34,310 nt of DNA from Rhodobacterales bacterium UBA7416 (GCA_002469545.1 DKMK01000009.1:6536-40845); one strand, 5' to 3'. Shown: positions 15,811-24,281, counted from the stretch's first letter. A program made the numbers and translations. The notes: generated by a model not told the origin, from the letters alone.

Positions 15811-15828
15811 GATTAAACCTCTTTAATC
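15811..15828. promoter_or_regulatory. Inverted repeat upstream of dgcN, possible operator
   Basis: GATTAAA (15811-15817) and TTTAATC (15822-15828) form a perfect inverted repeat with a 4-base spacer in the intergenic region before dgcN. AT-rich sequence follows to 15850. A second, shorter dyad GCCATcATGGC lies at 15886-15896. Either could bind a regulator of the dgc genes; no regulator gene is next to them here. Confidence 0.35.
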
Positions 15829-15930
15829 TAACGTTATCTTCTAAAAAAATGTGATTTCACGCGTAGTTTCGCATTTAATCCGCCAGCCATCATGGCATTT
15901 TGCCCGTTAAATTAAAGAACGAGGTCTGCC

Positions 15931-16932
15931 ATGATTAAATCACCCTATTTGTTGTTCCTTGGCGATGCCGCCGATTCATTAGCTGCGAAAGTTGCCCAAG
16001 GGATCAAAGATTGGCGCCCTGATATGAGCGTCGGTCAATTCCGTATGGAAGGCTGTAATGCTGATCTTGGGCTGGCAGACATGACATTTGAACAGGCTGT
16101 TGCAGCTGGTGCCGAAACTTTGGTGATTGGCGTGGCGAACCGTGGCGGTTTTATTTCCCCAGCATGGCAAGCAAAGCTGATCGAAGCGTTAGAAGCGGGA
16201 TTGGATATCGCATCTGGTCTACATAATTTGTTGCGTGATGAACCCGTTTTGGTCGCCAAAGCCGCTGAATTGGGACGAGAATTATTCGACGTACGCGTTC
16301 CGTCTGTCGAATACCCAATTGGAACTGGTGTGAAGCGTACAGGCAAACGTTGTCTGCCAGTGGGAACCGATTGTTCTGTCGGCAAAATGTACACTGGTCT
16401 GGCCATGGAAAAGGAGATGCTAGCACGTAAGATGAAAGCAACATTCCGCCCAACAGGCCAAACTGGTATTTTAATCACTGGCGATGGCGTGCCATTGGAC
16501 GCCGTTGTTGCCGATTTCATGGCAGGTTCGGTGGAGTATTTAACACCAGATAACGATCCAGATCACTGGGATCTTATCGAAGGTCAGGGCTCATTGTATC
16601 ACGCGTCATATTCTGGTGTAACAATGGCGTTGATCCACGGTGGTCAACCAGATGCATTGGTTTTATGCCATGAACCAACACGTAAACACATGCGCGGTTT
16701 GCCTGATTATCAGCAGCCATCGCTAGAAGAATTACGCGATACTGCATTGATCTTGGCGCGTGTGGTTAACCCTGATGTGAAAGTTGTTGGTATTTCTGTG
16801 AACACCCAACATTTGGACGAAGACGCGGCAGTTTCTTATTTGGCGGAAACAGAAGCGCGCATGGGAATTCCAACGGTTGATCCGTTTCGTCATGGCGCGG
16901 CGCGTCTGGTGGACGCACTCGAAGCCTGCTAG
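15931..16932 (+). CDS. dgcN: DUF1611 protein, DgcN-type N-acetyltransferase
   Basis: A 333-aa protein of the DUF1611 family. It has an N-terminal Rossmann-like region (LFLGDAADSLAAKVAQGI) and a P-loop GTDCSVGK at residues 145-152, then conserved stretches TGILITGDGVPLDAVVADF, IEGQGSLYHASYSGVT and LCHEPTRKHMRGLPDY. Members encoded beside an enolase-superfamily epimerase have been described as DgcN, which N-acetylates D-glutamate so that DgcA can racemise it; the assignment here rests on that gene pairing. An AGG-containing ribosome binding site precedes the ATG. dgcA follows after nine bases. Confidence 0.85.
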   Translation: MIKSPYLLFLGDAADSLAAKVAQGIKDWRPDMSVGQFRMEGCNADLGLADMTFEQAVAAGAETLVIGVANRGGFISPAWQAKLIEALEAGLDIASGLHNLLRDEPVLVAKAAELGRELFDVRVPSVEYPIGTGVKRTGKRCLPVGTDCSVGKMYTGLAMEKEMLARKMKATFRPTGQTGILITGDGVPLDAVVADFMAGSVEYLTPDNDPDHWDLIEGQGSLYHASYSGVTMALIHGGQPDALVLCHEPTRKHMRGLPDYQQPSLEELRDTALILARVVNPDVKVVGISVNTQHLDEDAAVSYLAETEARMGIPTVDPFRHGAARLVDALEAC

Positions 16933-16941
16933 GGTTCTGAC

Positions 16942-17910
16942 ATGGAAATCTCAGTCAGTACGAACAGCTTTCAATTAGCGCAAGTTTTTACAATTTCGCG
17001 TGGGTCACGTACCCAGGCGGATGTTCTAACTGTGAATGTTGCGCGTGGCGCACATCGTGGCTGGGGTGAATGTGTGCCTTATGCCCGTTACGGCGAAACT
17101 ATGGAATCTGTTGCCGCTCAAGTAAAAGGCCTGCCACGTTTGTTTGACCGTGATGATTTAATGACATTGTTGCCAGCGGGTGCTGCTCGCAATGCCGTCG
17201 ATTGTGCGTTGTGGGATTTAGAAGCAAAAGAAGCATCGCGTCCTGTTTGGGATTTGGCCGGGTTGTCCGCACCGAAACCTGAAATTACCGCCTATACCCT
17301 ATCTTTGGGTACACCAGAGGCAATGAATGCACAGGCCGCAAAAAACGCGTTTCGCCCGTTGTTGAAGACAAAGCTGGGCGGTGGTGAAGAAGATGTTGAT
17401 CGTATTCGCGCTGTACGTGCGGGTGCGTTGGATGCACGAATTATTGTCGATGCAAACGAAGGTTGGACAGCCGAATTGTATCAAACTTTGGCACCTGTAT
17501 TGGTTGACTTAGGCGTTGAGATGGTCGAACAACCGTTGCCGGCCAATGACGACGATGCATTGTTAACGTTGGAACGTGTTTTACCGGTTTGCGCAGACGA
17601 GAGTTGCCATGATCGCGCCAGTTTGGCGGGGCTGCAGGGCAAATATGACATGATCAACATTAAGTTGGACAAAACAGGTGGCCTGACCGAAGCGTTGAAA
17701 TTGAAACAAGCGGCGGTCGATATGGGCTTTGAGGTGATGGTTGGTTGTATGGTTGGATCGTCTTTGGCGATGGCACCGGCTGTTTTGGTGGCGCAAGGTG
17801 TGGCAGTGGTTGACCTTGACGGGCCGTTGTTGTTGGGCGAAGACCGTTCCAATAAATTATTTTACGACGCCGCTGGGGTTCATCCTGCAGGGCCCGAACT
17901 GTGGGGATAA
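16942..17910 (+). CDS. dgcA: Enolase-superfamily racemase/epimerase, DgcA type
   Basis: A 322-aa member of the muconate-lactonising subgroup of the enolase superfamily, close to L-Ala-D/L-Glu epimerases. The catalytic KxK is Lys142/Lys144 (KTKLGG), the metal ligands are Asp170 (VDANEGW), Glus196 (VEQPLP) and Asp219 (CADESC), and the second catalytic Lys is in the INIKLDKTGG segment (Lys241, Lys244). Its position directly after dgcN points to N-acetyl-D-glutamate racemase (DgcA); a dipeptide epimerase is the alternative. The next gene starts three bases after its stop, so the set is one operon. Confidence 0.85.
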   Translation: MEISVSTNSFQLAQVFTISRGSRTQADVLTVNVARGAHRGWGECVPYARYGETMESVAAQVKGLPRLFDRDDLMTLLPAGAARNAVDCALWDLEAKEASRPVWDLAGLSAPKPEITAYTLSLGTPEAMNAQAAKNAFRPLLKTKLGGGEEDVDRIRAVRAGALDARIIVDANEGWTAELYQTLAPVLVDLGVEMVEQPLPANDDDALLTLERVLPVCADESCHDRASLAGLQGKYDMINIKLDKTGGLTEALKLKQAAVDMGFEVMVGCMVGSSLAMAPAVLVAQGVAVVDLDGPLLLGEDRSNKLFYDAAGVHPAGPELWG

Positions 17911-17913
17911 CAC

Positions 17914-18780
17914 ATGACACGTACTGTCTATTTGAACGGCAAATATTTGCCAGAAAACGAAGCCCAAATCTCGATCTTTGACCGTGGGTTTTTGATGGCG
18001 GATGGCGTTTACGAAGTGACGTCTGTGATCGGCGGCAAACTGGTTGATTTTGATGGGCACGCTATTCGCTTGGCGCGTTCGCTGAAAGAATTGATGTTCA
18101 CGGGCGACGTGATTGCCAAGGAAGAATTGTTAGCAATTCACCGCGAATTGATTGCACGTAATGAATTGGACCAAGGTATGATTTATTTGCAAATCACACG
18201 TGGTGCGCCAAGTGATCGTGATTTCGTATTCCCAGATCCAAAAGCAGTAAAGCCGACAATCGTGTTGTTTACACAGAACAACCCGAAGATGGTGAATAAT
18301 CCAACTGCACTGAAAGGCTTGAAGGTTATTTCAATTGCTGACGAGCGTTGGGGCCGTCGCGATATTAAGACAGTTCAATTGTTATATCCGAGCATGGGTA
18401 AAATGATGGCCAAAGCCGCGGGTGCAAATGATGCATGGTTGGTTGAGGATGGTTTTGTAACTGAAGGTACGTCGAATAACGCATACATTGTAAAAGATGG
18501 TGCGATTATTACACGCGAGCTATCCAATGACATTCTGCACGGTATTACCCGCGCGGCCGTTTTACGTTTTGCCAAAGAAGCACAGATGGCGGTGGAAGAA
18601 CGTAATTTCACAATTGCAGAGGCGCAAGATGCGGACGAGGCGTTTATTACGTCTGCATCAACTTTTGTTATGCCTGTTGTGAATGTGGACGGTGCGGATG
18701 TTGGAACAGGTAAACCTGGCCCCGTTGCGGCGCGTTTGCGTGAAATCTATTTAGAAGAAACACTGAAAACAGCTGTTTAA
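17914..18780 (+). CDS. dat: D-amino-acid transaminase
   Basis: Fold-type IV PLP aminotransferase of 288 aa. The family marks are ISIFDRGFLMADGVYEVT at the N-terminus, the PLP lysine Lys152 in DIKTVQLLYPSMGK, and LVEDGFVTEGTSNNAYIV. It moves the amino group between D-amino acids and 2-oxoglutarate, making or using D-glutamate. In an operon with dgcN and dgcA it would collect nitrogen from many D-amino acids as D-glutamate, which the DgcN-DgcA pair then turns to the L-form (inference). A branched-chain aminotransferase is the alternative within the fold. A terminator follows at 18810. Confidence 0.9.
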   Translation: MTRTVYLNGKYLPENEAQISIFDRGFLMADGVYEVTSVIGGKLVDFDGHAIRLARSLKELMFTGDVIAKEELLAIHRELIARNELDQGMIYLQITRGAPSDRDFVFPDPKAVKPTIVLFTQNNPKMVNNPTALKGLKVISIADERWGRRDIKTVQLLYPSMGKMMAKAAGANDAWLVEDGFVTEGTSNNAYIVKDGAIITRELSNDILHGITRAAVLRFAKEAQMAVEERNFTIAEAQDADEAFITSASTFVMPVVNVDGADVGTGKPGPVAARLREIYLEETLKTAV

Positions 18781-18809
18781 CAGAGATCGCTGCGAGATCA
18801 TTACAATCA

Positions 18810-18846
18810 GCTTGAGGCCTGTTGGCCCCAAGCGGTTTTGGATATT
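18810..18846 (+). terminator. Intrinsic terminator of the dgc operon
   Basis: GCTTGaGGCC (18810-18819) and GGCCcCAAGC (18824-18833) form a stem with one A/C mismatch and a TGTT loop, followed by GGTTTTGGATATTTTTT. A further weaker stem with a T-run (18863-18892) lies inside the end of the convergent gene and may back it up. Confidence 0.7.
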
Positions 18847-18860
18847 TTTTCAAAGTAAAA

Positions 18861-19151
18861 CTAAGGGTGGCTTTTTTCAAAGGCCGCCTTTTGTGCATCT
18901 GTGGCGTCATTTTGATGCTGCTCTTTCCACTGTGAAAAAGGCATGCCATAGAAAATCTCGCGCGCTTCATCTTTGGTTATTGCGATGTTTTTTTCATCAG
19001 CGGCTTCTTGATACCAACGCGACAGGCAGTTTCGGCAAAATCCTGCAAGGTTCATCATGTCGATATTTTGCACATCCGTACGTGTAGCCAAATGATCACG
19101 TAGAGTGCGAAATGCGGCAGCTTCGAGTGCGAGTTTGGTTTGTTCATCCAT
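18861..19151 (-). CDS. DUF1244 family protein
   Basis: A 96-aa protein of the small DUF1244 family. The centre holds the family core TDVQNIDMMNLAGFCRNCLS followed by RWYQEAA, with the Cys pair in GFCRNC, and then EAREIFYGMPFSQWKEQHQ. The start at 19151 (MDEQTKLALEAAAF) is the family N-terminus with AAGG upstream; a longer frame runs to 19337 without family resemblance. Function is not established. The gene is convergent with the dgc operon and divergent from pyk. Confidence 0.9.
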   Translation of the reverse strand: MDEQTKLALEAAAFRTLRDHLATRTDVQNIDMMNLAGFCRNCLSRWYQEAADEKNIAITKDEAREIFYGMPFSQWKEQHQNDATDAQKAAFEKSHP

Positions 19152-19279
19152 AATATTAGCCTTGTCCGTTTGCGCTATCATAATTTTGTTACAATGATTA
19201 ATAATGGATTGATGGAATAGTACTAGCTGTTTTTTAGAAAATAGCATTAAACGCACGAAGCGCCGCGAGAGGAAATAGC

Positions 19280-20728
19280 ATGAGACGAAACCGGAACGTA
19301 AAAATAGTTGCCACATTGGGGCCAGCGTCAGACACATATGAAATGATCAAGACGTTGTTCGAAGAAGGCGTAGATGTGTTTCGTTTGAACATGAGCCATG
19401 GCACCCATGACGAAATGCGCGACAGATACCAGATGATCCGAGATATCGAACGTGACGTGGGGCATCCTGCCTGTGTTCTGGCGGATTTGCAGGGCCCAAA
19501 ATTGCGATGTGGTGCGTTTAAAAACGGCAAAGAGATGTTGGAGATTGGCAAAACTTTTCGTTTCGATTTAGATCCAGAAGAGGGCGATGCTACGCGTGTA
19601 TGTTTGCCACATGAAGAAATTTTTGCGGCGTTAGAAATTGGCGCGACCTTGTTGATCAATGATGGCAAGTTGCGTGTGCGTGTATTGGATTGCGGTGCAA
19701 ATTTTGCCAATTGCGAAGTTATGGTTGGCGGTGAAATTTCAAATCGTAAGGGTGTAAATGTACCTGATGTGATTTTACCATTGGCGGCGCTGTCAGAAAA
19801 AGATCGCGAAGATTTAGAGTTTGCGTGTCAGCTTGGCGCGGATTGGTTGGCGTTGTCGTTTGTACAACGTCCCGAAGACGTCTTAGAAGCACGCGCATTG
19901 GCTGATGGTCGGGCGGCGATTCTGTCGAAGATTGAAAAGCCAGCCGCTGTGCGGGCCTTTGATGAGATTTTGGCCGTGTCTGATGGCATCATGGTTGCGC
20001 GTGGCGATTTAGGTGTTGAATTACCTGTTCAAGACGTTCCGCCGATTCAAAAGCGTTTGGTCGGGGCCTGTCGTAATGCGGGCAAGCCGGTGATCGTTGC
20101 GACCCAGATGATGGAAAGCATGATCGAAAGTCCAGTGCCAACACGTGCAGAAGTATCCGATGTTGCAACAGCGATTTATGAGGGCGCGGATGCTGTTATG
20201 TTGTCTGCGGAATCTGCGGCTGGCTTGTATCCCGCCGAAGCGGTTCGCACGATGAATGCTGTGGCTGTCGAAGTTGAACGTGATCCAACATATCGTACAG
20301 GTATCGAAGCAACGCGCAGTACAGCGCGTAGCACGGTTGCGGATGCAATTACTGCCGCCGCGCGTGAAATTGCGGAAACCACCGAAGTAAAAGCAATCTG
20401 TTGTTTCACATCGTCCGGAACCACCGCGATACTGGCATCGCGCGAACGTCCTAAGGTTCCGATTATTGCCCTGACGCAAAAACGTGGCACCGCCCGTCGT
20501 TTGGGATTGGTGTGGGGATTACATACTGTTGTCAGCACTGGTGAGGTGACGCGGTTCAAACATGCCGTCATTAGTGCAGCGCGTGCAGCCAGAAGTCATG
20601 AATTTGCCACAAATGAAGATAAAATAGTCGTAACTGCCGGGATTCCGTTTAATACTTCCGGTTCTACAAATATTATCCGCGTTGCATCTGTCGATGAAAA
20701 GACGATTATTTCAGGGGAAACAGATTAA
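19280..20728 (+). CDS. pyk: Pyruvate kinase
   Basis: Transfers phosphate from phosphoenolpyruvate to ADP, the last step of glycolysis. The protein is 482 aa. It begins NVKIVATLGPASDTYEMI, then VFRLNMSHG, ADLQGPKLRCG, the catalytic lysine segment AAILSKIEKPAA, metal-site MVARGDLGVELP, and the family signature region VIVATQMMESMI, with a C-terminal allosteric-type domain from about residue 340. GAGAGGAAA precedes the ATG. A small membrane protein gene follows in the same direction after 16 bases. Confidence 0.97.
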   Translation: MRRNRNVKIVATLGPASDTYEMIKTLFEEGVDVFRLNMSHGTHDEMRDRYQMIRDIERDVGHPACVLADLQGPKLRCGAFKNGKEMLEIGKTFRFDLDPEEGDATRVCLPHEEIFAALEIGATLLINDGKLRVRVLDCGANFANCEVMVGGEISNRKGVNVPDVILPLAALSEKDREDLEFACQLGADWLALSFVQRPEDVLEARALADGRAAILSKIEKPAAVRAFDEILAVSDGIMVARGDLGVELPVQDVPPIQKRLVGACRNAGKPVIVATQMMESMIESPVPTRAEVSDVATAIYEGADAVMLSAESAAGLYPAEAVRTMNAVAVEVERDPTYRTGIEATRSTARSTVADAITAAAREIAETTEVKAICCFTSSGTTAILASRERPKVPIIALTQKRGTARRLGLVWGLHTVVSTGEVTRFKHAVISAARAARSHEFATNEDKIVVTAGIPFNTSGSTNIIRVASVDEKTIISGETD

Positions 20729-20744
20729 CGTAGTGGGGTGAAAT

Positions 20745-20966
20745 ATGTTACTTGATTGCTTGCTAATTTTGGGTGCCGTGACTGGCGCCCTCGGTGTTTT
20801 GAAGATTTTCTCACAGCTAAATGATCGTGCGTTTCCAGCGATTGGCATAGTTACGACCGCTATGGGTGCGAGTCTGATTTACTGGGTGCAAAAGGAATCG
20901 GGCCAAAGTTTAACTTTGGCTGATTTTCCGGATGCCATTTTTCGCGTAATAGGCCAGTTAAACTAG
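20745..20966 (+). CDS. Small two-helix membrane protein
   Basis: A 73-aa protein with two hydrophobic segments, LLDCLLILGAVTGALGVL (about 2-20) and AIGIVTTAMGASLIYWV (about 32-48), and a polar C-terminus QKESGQSLTLADFPDAIFRV. GGGGTG lies before the ATG. It probably shares the pyk transcript. I recognise no named family. Similar small proteins occur beside pyk in related bacteria as far as I recall, so it is likely a real gene. Confidence 0.7.
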   Translation: MLLDCLLILGAVTGALGVLKIFSQLNDRAFPAIGIVTTAMGASLIYWVQKESGQSLTLADFPDAIFRVIGQLN

Positions 20967-21002
20967 GGCTTTTCCCCTTTGTGATTGGGGTGGAAATGGG
21001 CC

Positions 21003-21031
21003 TTGCAATTATGGGGTATGCGTCCTAAAAG
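21003..21031 (+). promoter_or_regulatory. Probable promoter of rpmI-rplT
   Basis: TTGCAA (21003-21008) and TAAAAG (21026-21031) are spaced by 17 bases, about 75 bases upstream of rpmI. The -10 match is weak. The leader after it contains GC-rich dyads that could fold, but no known ribosomal autoregulatory motif was recognised. Confidence 0.3.
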
Positions 21032-21104
21032 CGCGTACTGAGAAACGGGACCGGCCTATAGGGTATGCCGAGTCGCGTGTTAACCAACTCAAAAGGAGAT
21101 GGAA

Positions 21105-21305
21105 ATGCCCAAAATGAAGACCAAATCAGGCGCGAAGAAGCGCTTTAAAATGACTGCTTCTGGCAAAGTTAAAGCCGGCCAAGCTGGTAAACGTCACGGT
21201 ATGATTAAACGCTCGAACAAATTCCTACGCAATGCACGTGGTACTACCATATTGTCTGCGGCGGATGCTTCGATCGTTAAAAAATACATGCCATACGCGC
21301 GCTAA
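21105..21305 (+). CDS. rpmI: 50S ribosomal protein L35
   Basis: Small basic ribosomal protein, 66 aa, starting MPKMKTKSGAKKRFKMTASG and containing KRHGMIKRSNKFLRNARG. The start at 21105 is chosen because an in-frame ATG two codons earlier overlaps the ribosome binding site AAAAGGAG (21091-21098). It is followed after 13 bases by rplT, the standard bacterial pairing. Confidence 0.98.
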   Translation: MPKMKTKSGAKKRFKMTASGKVKAGQAGKRHGMIKRSNKFLRNARGTTILSAADASIVKKYMPYAR

Positions 21306-21318
21306 GGAGATTTGAACA

Positions 21319-21675
21319 ATGAGAGTTACATCTGGTAAAGTTACCCGCGCTCGTCACAAGAAGGTCATTAAGGCCGCTAAAGGTTATTACGGAGCACGTA
21401 AAAATGCGTTCCGTACAGCAACCCAAGCTGTGGACAAGGCGAACCAATACGCAACACGTGATCGCAAGAATCGCAAACGGAATTTCCGTGCGTTGTGGAT
21501 CCAACGTATCAACGCAGCAGTGCGTATGAACGACGAAACATTGACATACAGCCGTTTCATCAACGGCGTGCAAAAAGCTGGTATTGAAGTAGACCGTAAG
21601 GTTCTGGCTGATCTAGCTGTGCATGAACCAGCAGCGTTCAATGCAATTGTTGATCAGGCGAAAGCGGCGCTTTAA
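21319..21675 (+). CDS. rplT: 50S ribosomal protein L20
   Basis: 118-aa ribosomal assembly protein with a long basic N-terminal extension (RVTSGKVTRARHKKVIKAAK, GYYGARKNAFRTA) and the conserved RDRKNRKRNFRALWIQRINA region. AAGGAGA precedes the ATG. In some bacteria L20 represses its own operon by binding the leader; no such site was recognised here. A strong terminator follows. Confidence 0.98.
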   Translation: MRVTSGKVTRARHKKVIKAAKGYYGARKNAFRTATQAVDKANQYATRDRKNRKRNFRALWIQRINAAVRMNDETLTYSRFINGVQKAGIEVDRKVLADLAVHEPAAFNAIVDQAKAAL

Positions 21676-21699
21676 GCCCATTCGTTTTAAAAATTAGAA

Positions 21700-21731
21700 A
21701 GCCTCGTGTTGAAAGACACGGGGCTTTTTTT
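21700..21731 (+). terminator. Intrinsic terminator of rpmI-rplT
   Basis: AGCCTCGTGT (21700-21709) pairs with ACACGGGGCT (21716-21725) through ten positions with one wobble, followed by a run of seven or more T. The stretch after it to 21977 (about 245 bases) is AT-rich and holds no other feature I can support; the frame of the next gene is open upstream to 21828 but without family-like sequence. Confidence 0.92.
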
Positions 21732-21977
21732 CGTTAAGGCGTATGTGTGAACGGTGTGTTTATTGGTGGTCAGATACATTTGAAATGTAATGCTGTATTT
21801 TGCCTGTAAGCTGTCTGTATTTAATCTGTGCAGCAAAGGTTAACAGATCAAAGCGCAAAGCGAGTTATCAAGTTGGTTGGCAGTCGTTTGGTTTATACCG
21901 CGGAAGAAAGCCGGCACTGGGCAAGTAATATATCATTTGCTAGAATTAAATTTGTGAAATTTGAAAGACGGTTTTTG

Positions 21978-22769
21978 ATGCGGCGCATTTTAATTGTGAT
22001 TGGTACTTTAGTGATGGGCGCTTTGGCGTTGGTATATTCTTTGACGCCGCCAATCATCATTCACTTTTCTGAAGCTGAAATGCAAAGAATGATTGCACAA
22101 CGTATCCCATACGAGGTGCGCAGCAGTGGTGTAGATATTAAGGTGACAAATGTGGCCCTGACATTGGGCGACGACAACAAGGCGGGAGTTGTTGCAATAT
22201 TTGATGCTGCTGGGTTAACGCTGGAAGGGGACGGGCGCGTTGATGTTCGATCGGATATTCATTACGAAAAGGGCCAGTTCTTTTTAGGAGACATAAAGAA
22301 GGAAAATATTCAGTTTAACTGGTCCGAAAATAGTGTCGCCACACTATCAGAATTCGGCGAGAGTTTAAAAAACCTTTTGAACCGAGAAACCGAAGAAGCG
22401 GCGCAAGGAAATAATTCCGAAAGAAAAGAGGTCTTGGACAAGGTCAACGTTTATGCTCAAGCCAAATTGGAAGAGGATGCGGGCAAAGCGTTGGATGCAT
22501 TTTTGGGCCGTGTGCCAGTTTATGATCTGAATAAAAATTTCGGGATGATGAAATTGGCAGCATTTGCGATGGATGACGTTGTGATATCAAGCGAAGGTGT
22601 GACGGCGCATTTAAGTGTTCAGTCATTCATTTTGCGTGTGGCCTCTATTGTTCTTACATTCTTGGCGTTTGCCGTCGTTTGGGTTATTCAGTGGAAGCCG
22701 GCATTCGTTTGGAGCACCTTTAAAAAACAAGTTCTGGATAACGAAGATAAGATTCGTCGGATTCCATAG
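21978..22769 (+). CDS. DUF1439-like membrane protein
   Basis: A 263-aa protein. An N-terminal hydrophobic segment (MRRILIVIGTLVMGALALVY) serves as signal or anchor. The next part, IHFSEAEMQRMIAQRIPYEV, followed by a beta-rich domain ending near VPVYDLNKN, resembles DUF1439 (YceB-type lipid-binding-like periplasmic proteins). No lipobox cysteine is present. Unusually a second hydrophobic segment (about 221-242, VASIVLTFLAFAVVWVIQW) and a short charged tail follow the domain, so the protein would be anchored at both ends with the domain in the periplasm. The start at 21978 is preferred to an upstream GTG at 21828 because the hydrophobic segment begins there. Family call is moderate. Confidence 0.65.
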   Translation: MRRILIVIGTLVMGALALVYSLTPPIIIHFSEAEMQRMIAQRIPYEVRSSGVDIKVTNVALTLGDDNKAGVVAIFDAAGLTLEGDGRVDVRSDIHYEKGQFFLGDIKKENIQFNWSENSVATLSEFGESLKNLLNRETEEAAQGNNSERKEVLDKVNVYAQAKLEEDAGKALDAFLGRVPVYDLNKNFGMMKLAAFAMDDVVISSEGVTAHLSVQSFILRVASIVLTFLAFAVVWVIQWKPAFVWSTFKKQVLDNEDKIRRIP

Positions 22770-22965
22770 GGCGGCTCCGCCAGTAGGATAATTTTTCAAA
22801 AACGGCCTGATGTTACCATCCAGTTTTATTGTGGATGGCCAATTCTCCGCTCGCAATTTTAAGGCGAACTTGCCGTCATCGATATATATGTATTAGTAAA
22901 TTAGATTTTGATAAAATTACATAAAAGTTCTATAATGTTTCAGATTAATAGGAAAAGGTATTGCA

Positions 22966-23472
22966 ATGAAATATTATCCAGCACTTGGGGTTTTGTTGAT
23001 GACTGGTTGTGCCAGTCTTGAGGAGCCTCGGCCGACTGTTACTGAAGTAAAAGAAGAAACGATTATTACGTCAACTGCATCGACTTCACATACTCTGGTT
23101 TTGGATCGGAAAACGGATTTCATGACCTGTACTGCGCCAGCACCTGATGCAACTTTTGCACAAGGGGCGGATGGTTCTGTTTCGGCTTCTTTGACTGGGA
23201 AATCTGAAAAGGCTGGGTTTGGAGATTCTTCGCAAGAAAATGGTTTGGGGGGGCGTACGCCCGCCGTTTTGATGTCACGAGAGTTGTTTTTTCGGTCGTG
23301 CGAATTCAGCCGTAATTTCAATTTGAGTAAAGATGAAGCTTACCAATTGTATTTGAAAACATTGGCGGCAGTACTGGCCGGCTGGTCGAAAGAAGCGACG
23401 CAAACTACTGTTTCGATTGGCGAAACGGAAACGGTTACAGTCCAACCGCTGGACGTGCCAAACCCACAGTAA
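22966..23472 (+). CDS. Predicted lipoprotein of unknown function
   Basis: A 168-aa protein with a short signal and lipobox LMTGC (Cys15), so probably a membrane-anchored lipoprotein. The mature part holds FMTCTAPAPDATFAQGADGS and FFRSCEFSRNFNLSKDEAYQLYLKTL split across a Gly-rich middle; Cys55 and Cys111 could form a disulfide. AGGAAAAGG lies upstream of the ATG. The 200 bases before it are AT-rich near the start and contain a dyad CCATCCA/TGGATGG at 22816-22838. No family is recognised. Confidence 0.75.
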   Translation: MKYYPALGVLLMTGCASLEEPRPTVTEVKEETIITSTASTSHTLVLDRKTDFMTCTAPAPDATFAQGADGSVSASLTGKSEKAGFGDSSQENGLGGRTPAVLMSRELFFRSCEFSRNFNLSKDEAYQLYLKTLAAVLAGWSKEATQTTVSIGETETVTVQPLDVPNPQ

Positions 23473-23512
23473 GTGATTGAAGCCAAGATTAACGCTGAGG
23501 ACATGTTTGTGG

Positions 23513-24151
23513 TTAAACGAAGACAAACATGTCTTCGGTAAAATCGCCAGACGTTAAGGTGCCTGAAAGATCGCGGATAACCAATCCTTCGGTGCCGAGT
23601 TTGATCACAACTTTGCCGTCGCGTTCATCGTTGAAAATTAAATCTTCGAATGAAATACCAAAGCTTGATAAATCAATCTTGTCCTTGGTTGGGTCAAAAC
23701 CCTTGATAACATCACGAGAATGGTCGCGGAACATGACGAATATATCGGTTTGATCTGTTCCGTATAAGACCGACAGACCATTGGAATCGATCAAAATGTT
23801 ATCAATGGGGTCGGGCGCGCCAGTGGCAAAGATGAAATCATCCTCCGTTAGATAATCTTGGGTGATTTCACTGCCATCGATGGGTGGCTTGAAGGTGATT
23901 TTTGTCCGTTCACCACGGATGGTGATAACGAATTCACCGCCGCCTTTGTATTTGATTTGAATTTCCGACCAGTTGACGTTGAATTGAGTCAGGTCAATTT
24001 TATCAATACCATTATCAAAGCCGAAAACATGATCCGTTTTGCCATCACGCGATAGTTCCACGATATCCACGCCATCGCCCAAATTGATGATATCACGGCG
24101 ACCTGTATCCGTTATTATGCCCCCAGATGGGGCTGCGGTGAGTGTTACCAT
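23513..24151 (-). CDS. Small protein with two RTX-like modules
   Basis: A 212-aa acidic protein built from two copies of one module. Copy 1 (about 20-107) has TDHVFGFDNGIDKIDLTQF and ends LTEDDFIFA; copy 2 (about 134-212) has RDVIKGFDPTKDKIDLSSF and ends FTEDMFVFV. The D-x-I-x-GFD-x3-DKIDLS pattern is that of C-terminal domains of type I-secreted calcium-binding (RTX, M10-type) proteins. The aromatic/hydrophobic C-terminal end is what a type I secretion signal looks like. There is no passenger domain and no signal peptide, so it may be a minimal secreted protein. AGGAG precedes the ATG. It is divergent from pheS; no secretion genes are adjacent. Confidence 0.75.
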   Translation of the reverse strand: MVTLTAAPSGGIITDTGRRDIINLGDGVDIVELSRDGKTDHVFGFDNGIDKIDLTQFNVNWSEIQIKYKGGGEFVITIRGERTKITFKPPIDGSEITQDYLTEDDFIFATGAPDPIDNILIDSNGLSVLYGTDQTDIFVMFRDHSRDVIKGFDPTKDKIDLSSFGISFEDLIFNDERDGKVVIKLGTEGLVIRDLSGTLTSGDFTEDMFVFV

Positions 24152-24281
24152 TAGAGGCTCCTTTCCCAATAGATAATAGAAACATGGTTTATGATCCGTT
24201 AACGCGGCCCTGCCGCCATGGGGGACTTGCATCCCTGCACTGTTGTGATAGTCCATTTGCATTGGAAAAAGGACGAACGGC

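Noticed and set aside
22770..22965. Hairpins GGCGG/CCGCC and CCATCCA/TGGATGG in the gap before the lipoprotein gene
   Set aside because: The first has a two-base loop and neither has a T-run; there is too little to call a terminator or an RNA gene.
24152..24281. Phe leader-peptide attenuator or T-box upstream of pheS
   Set aside because: The only short frame has no Phe cluster, no terminator hairpin with T-run precedes pheS, and no T-box sequence is present.
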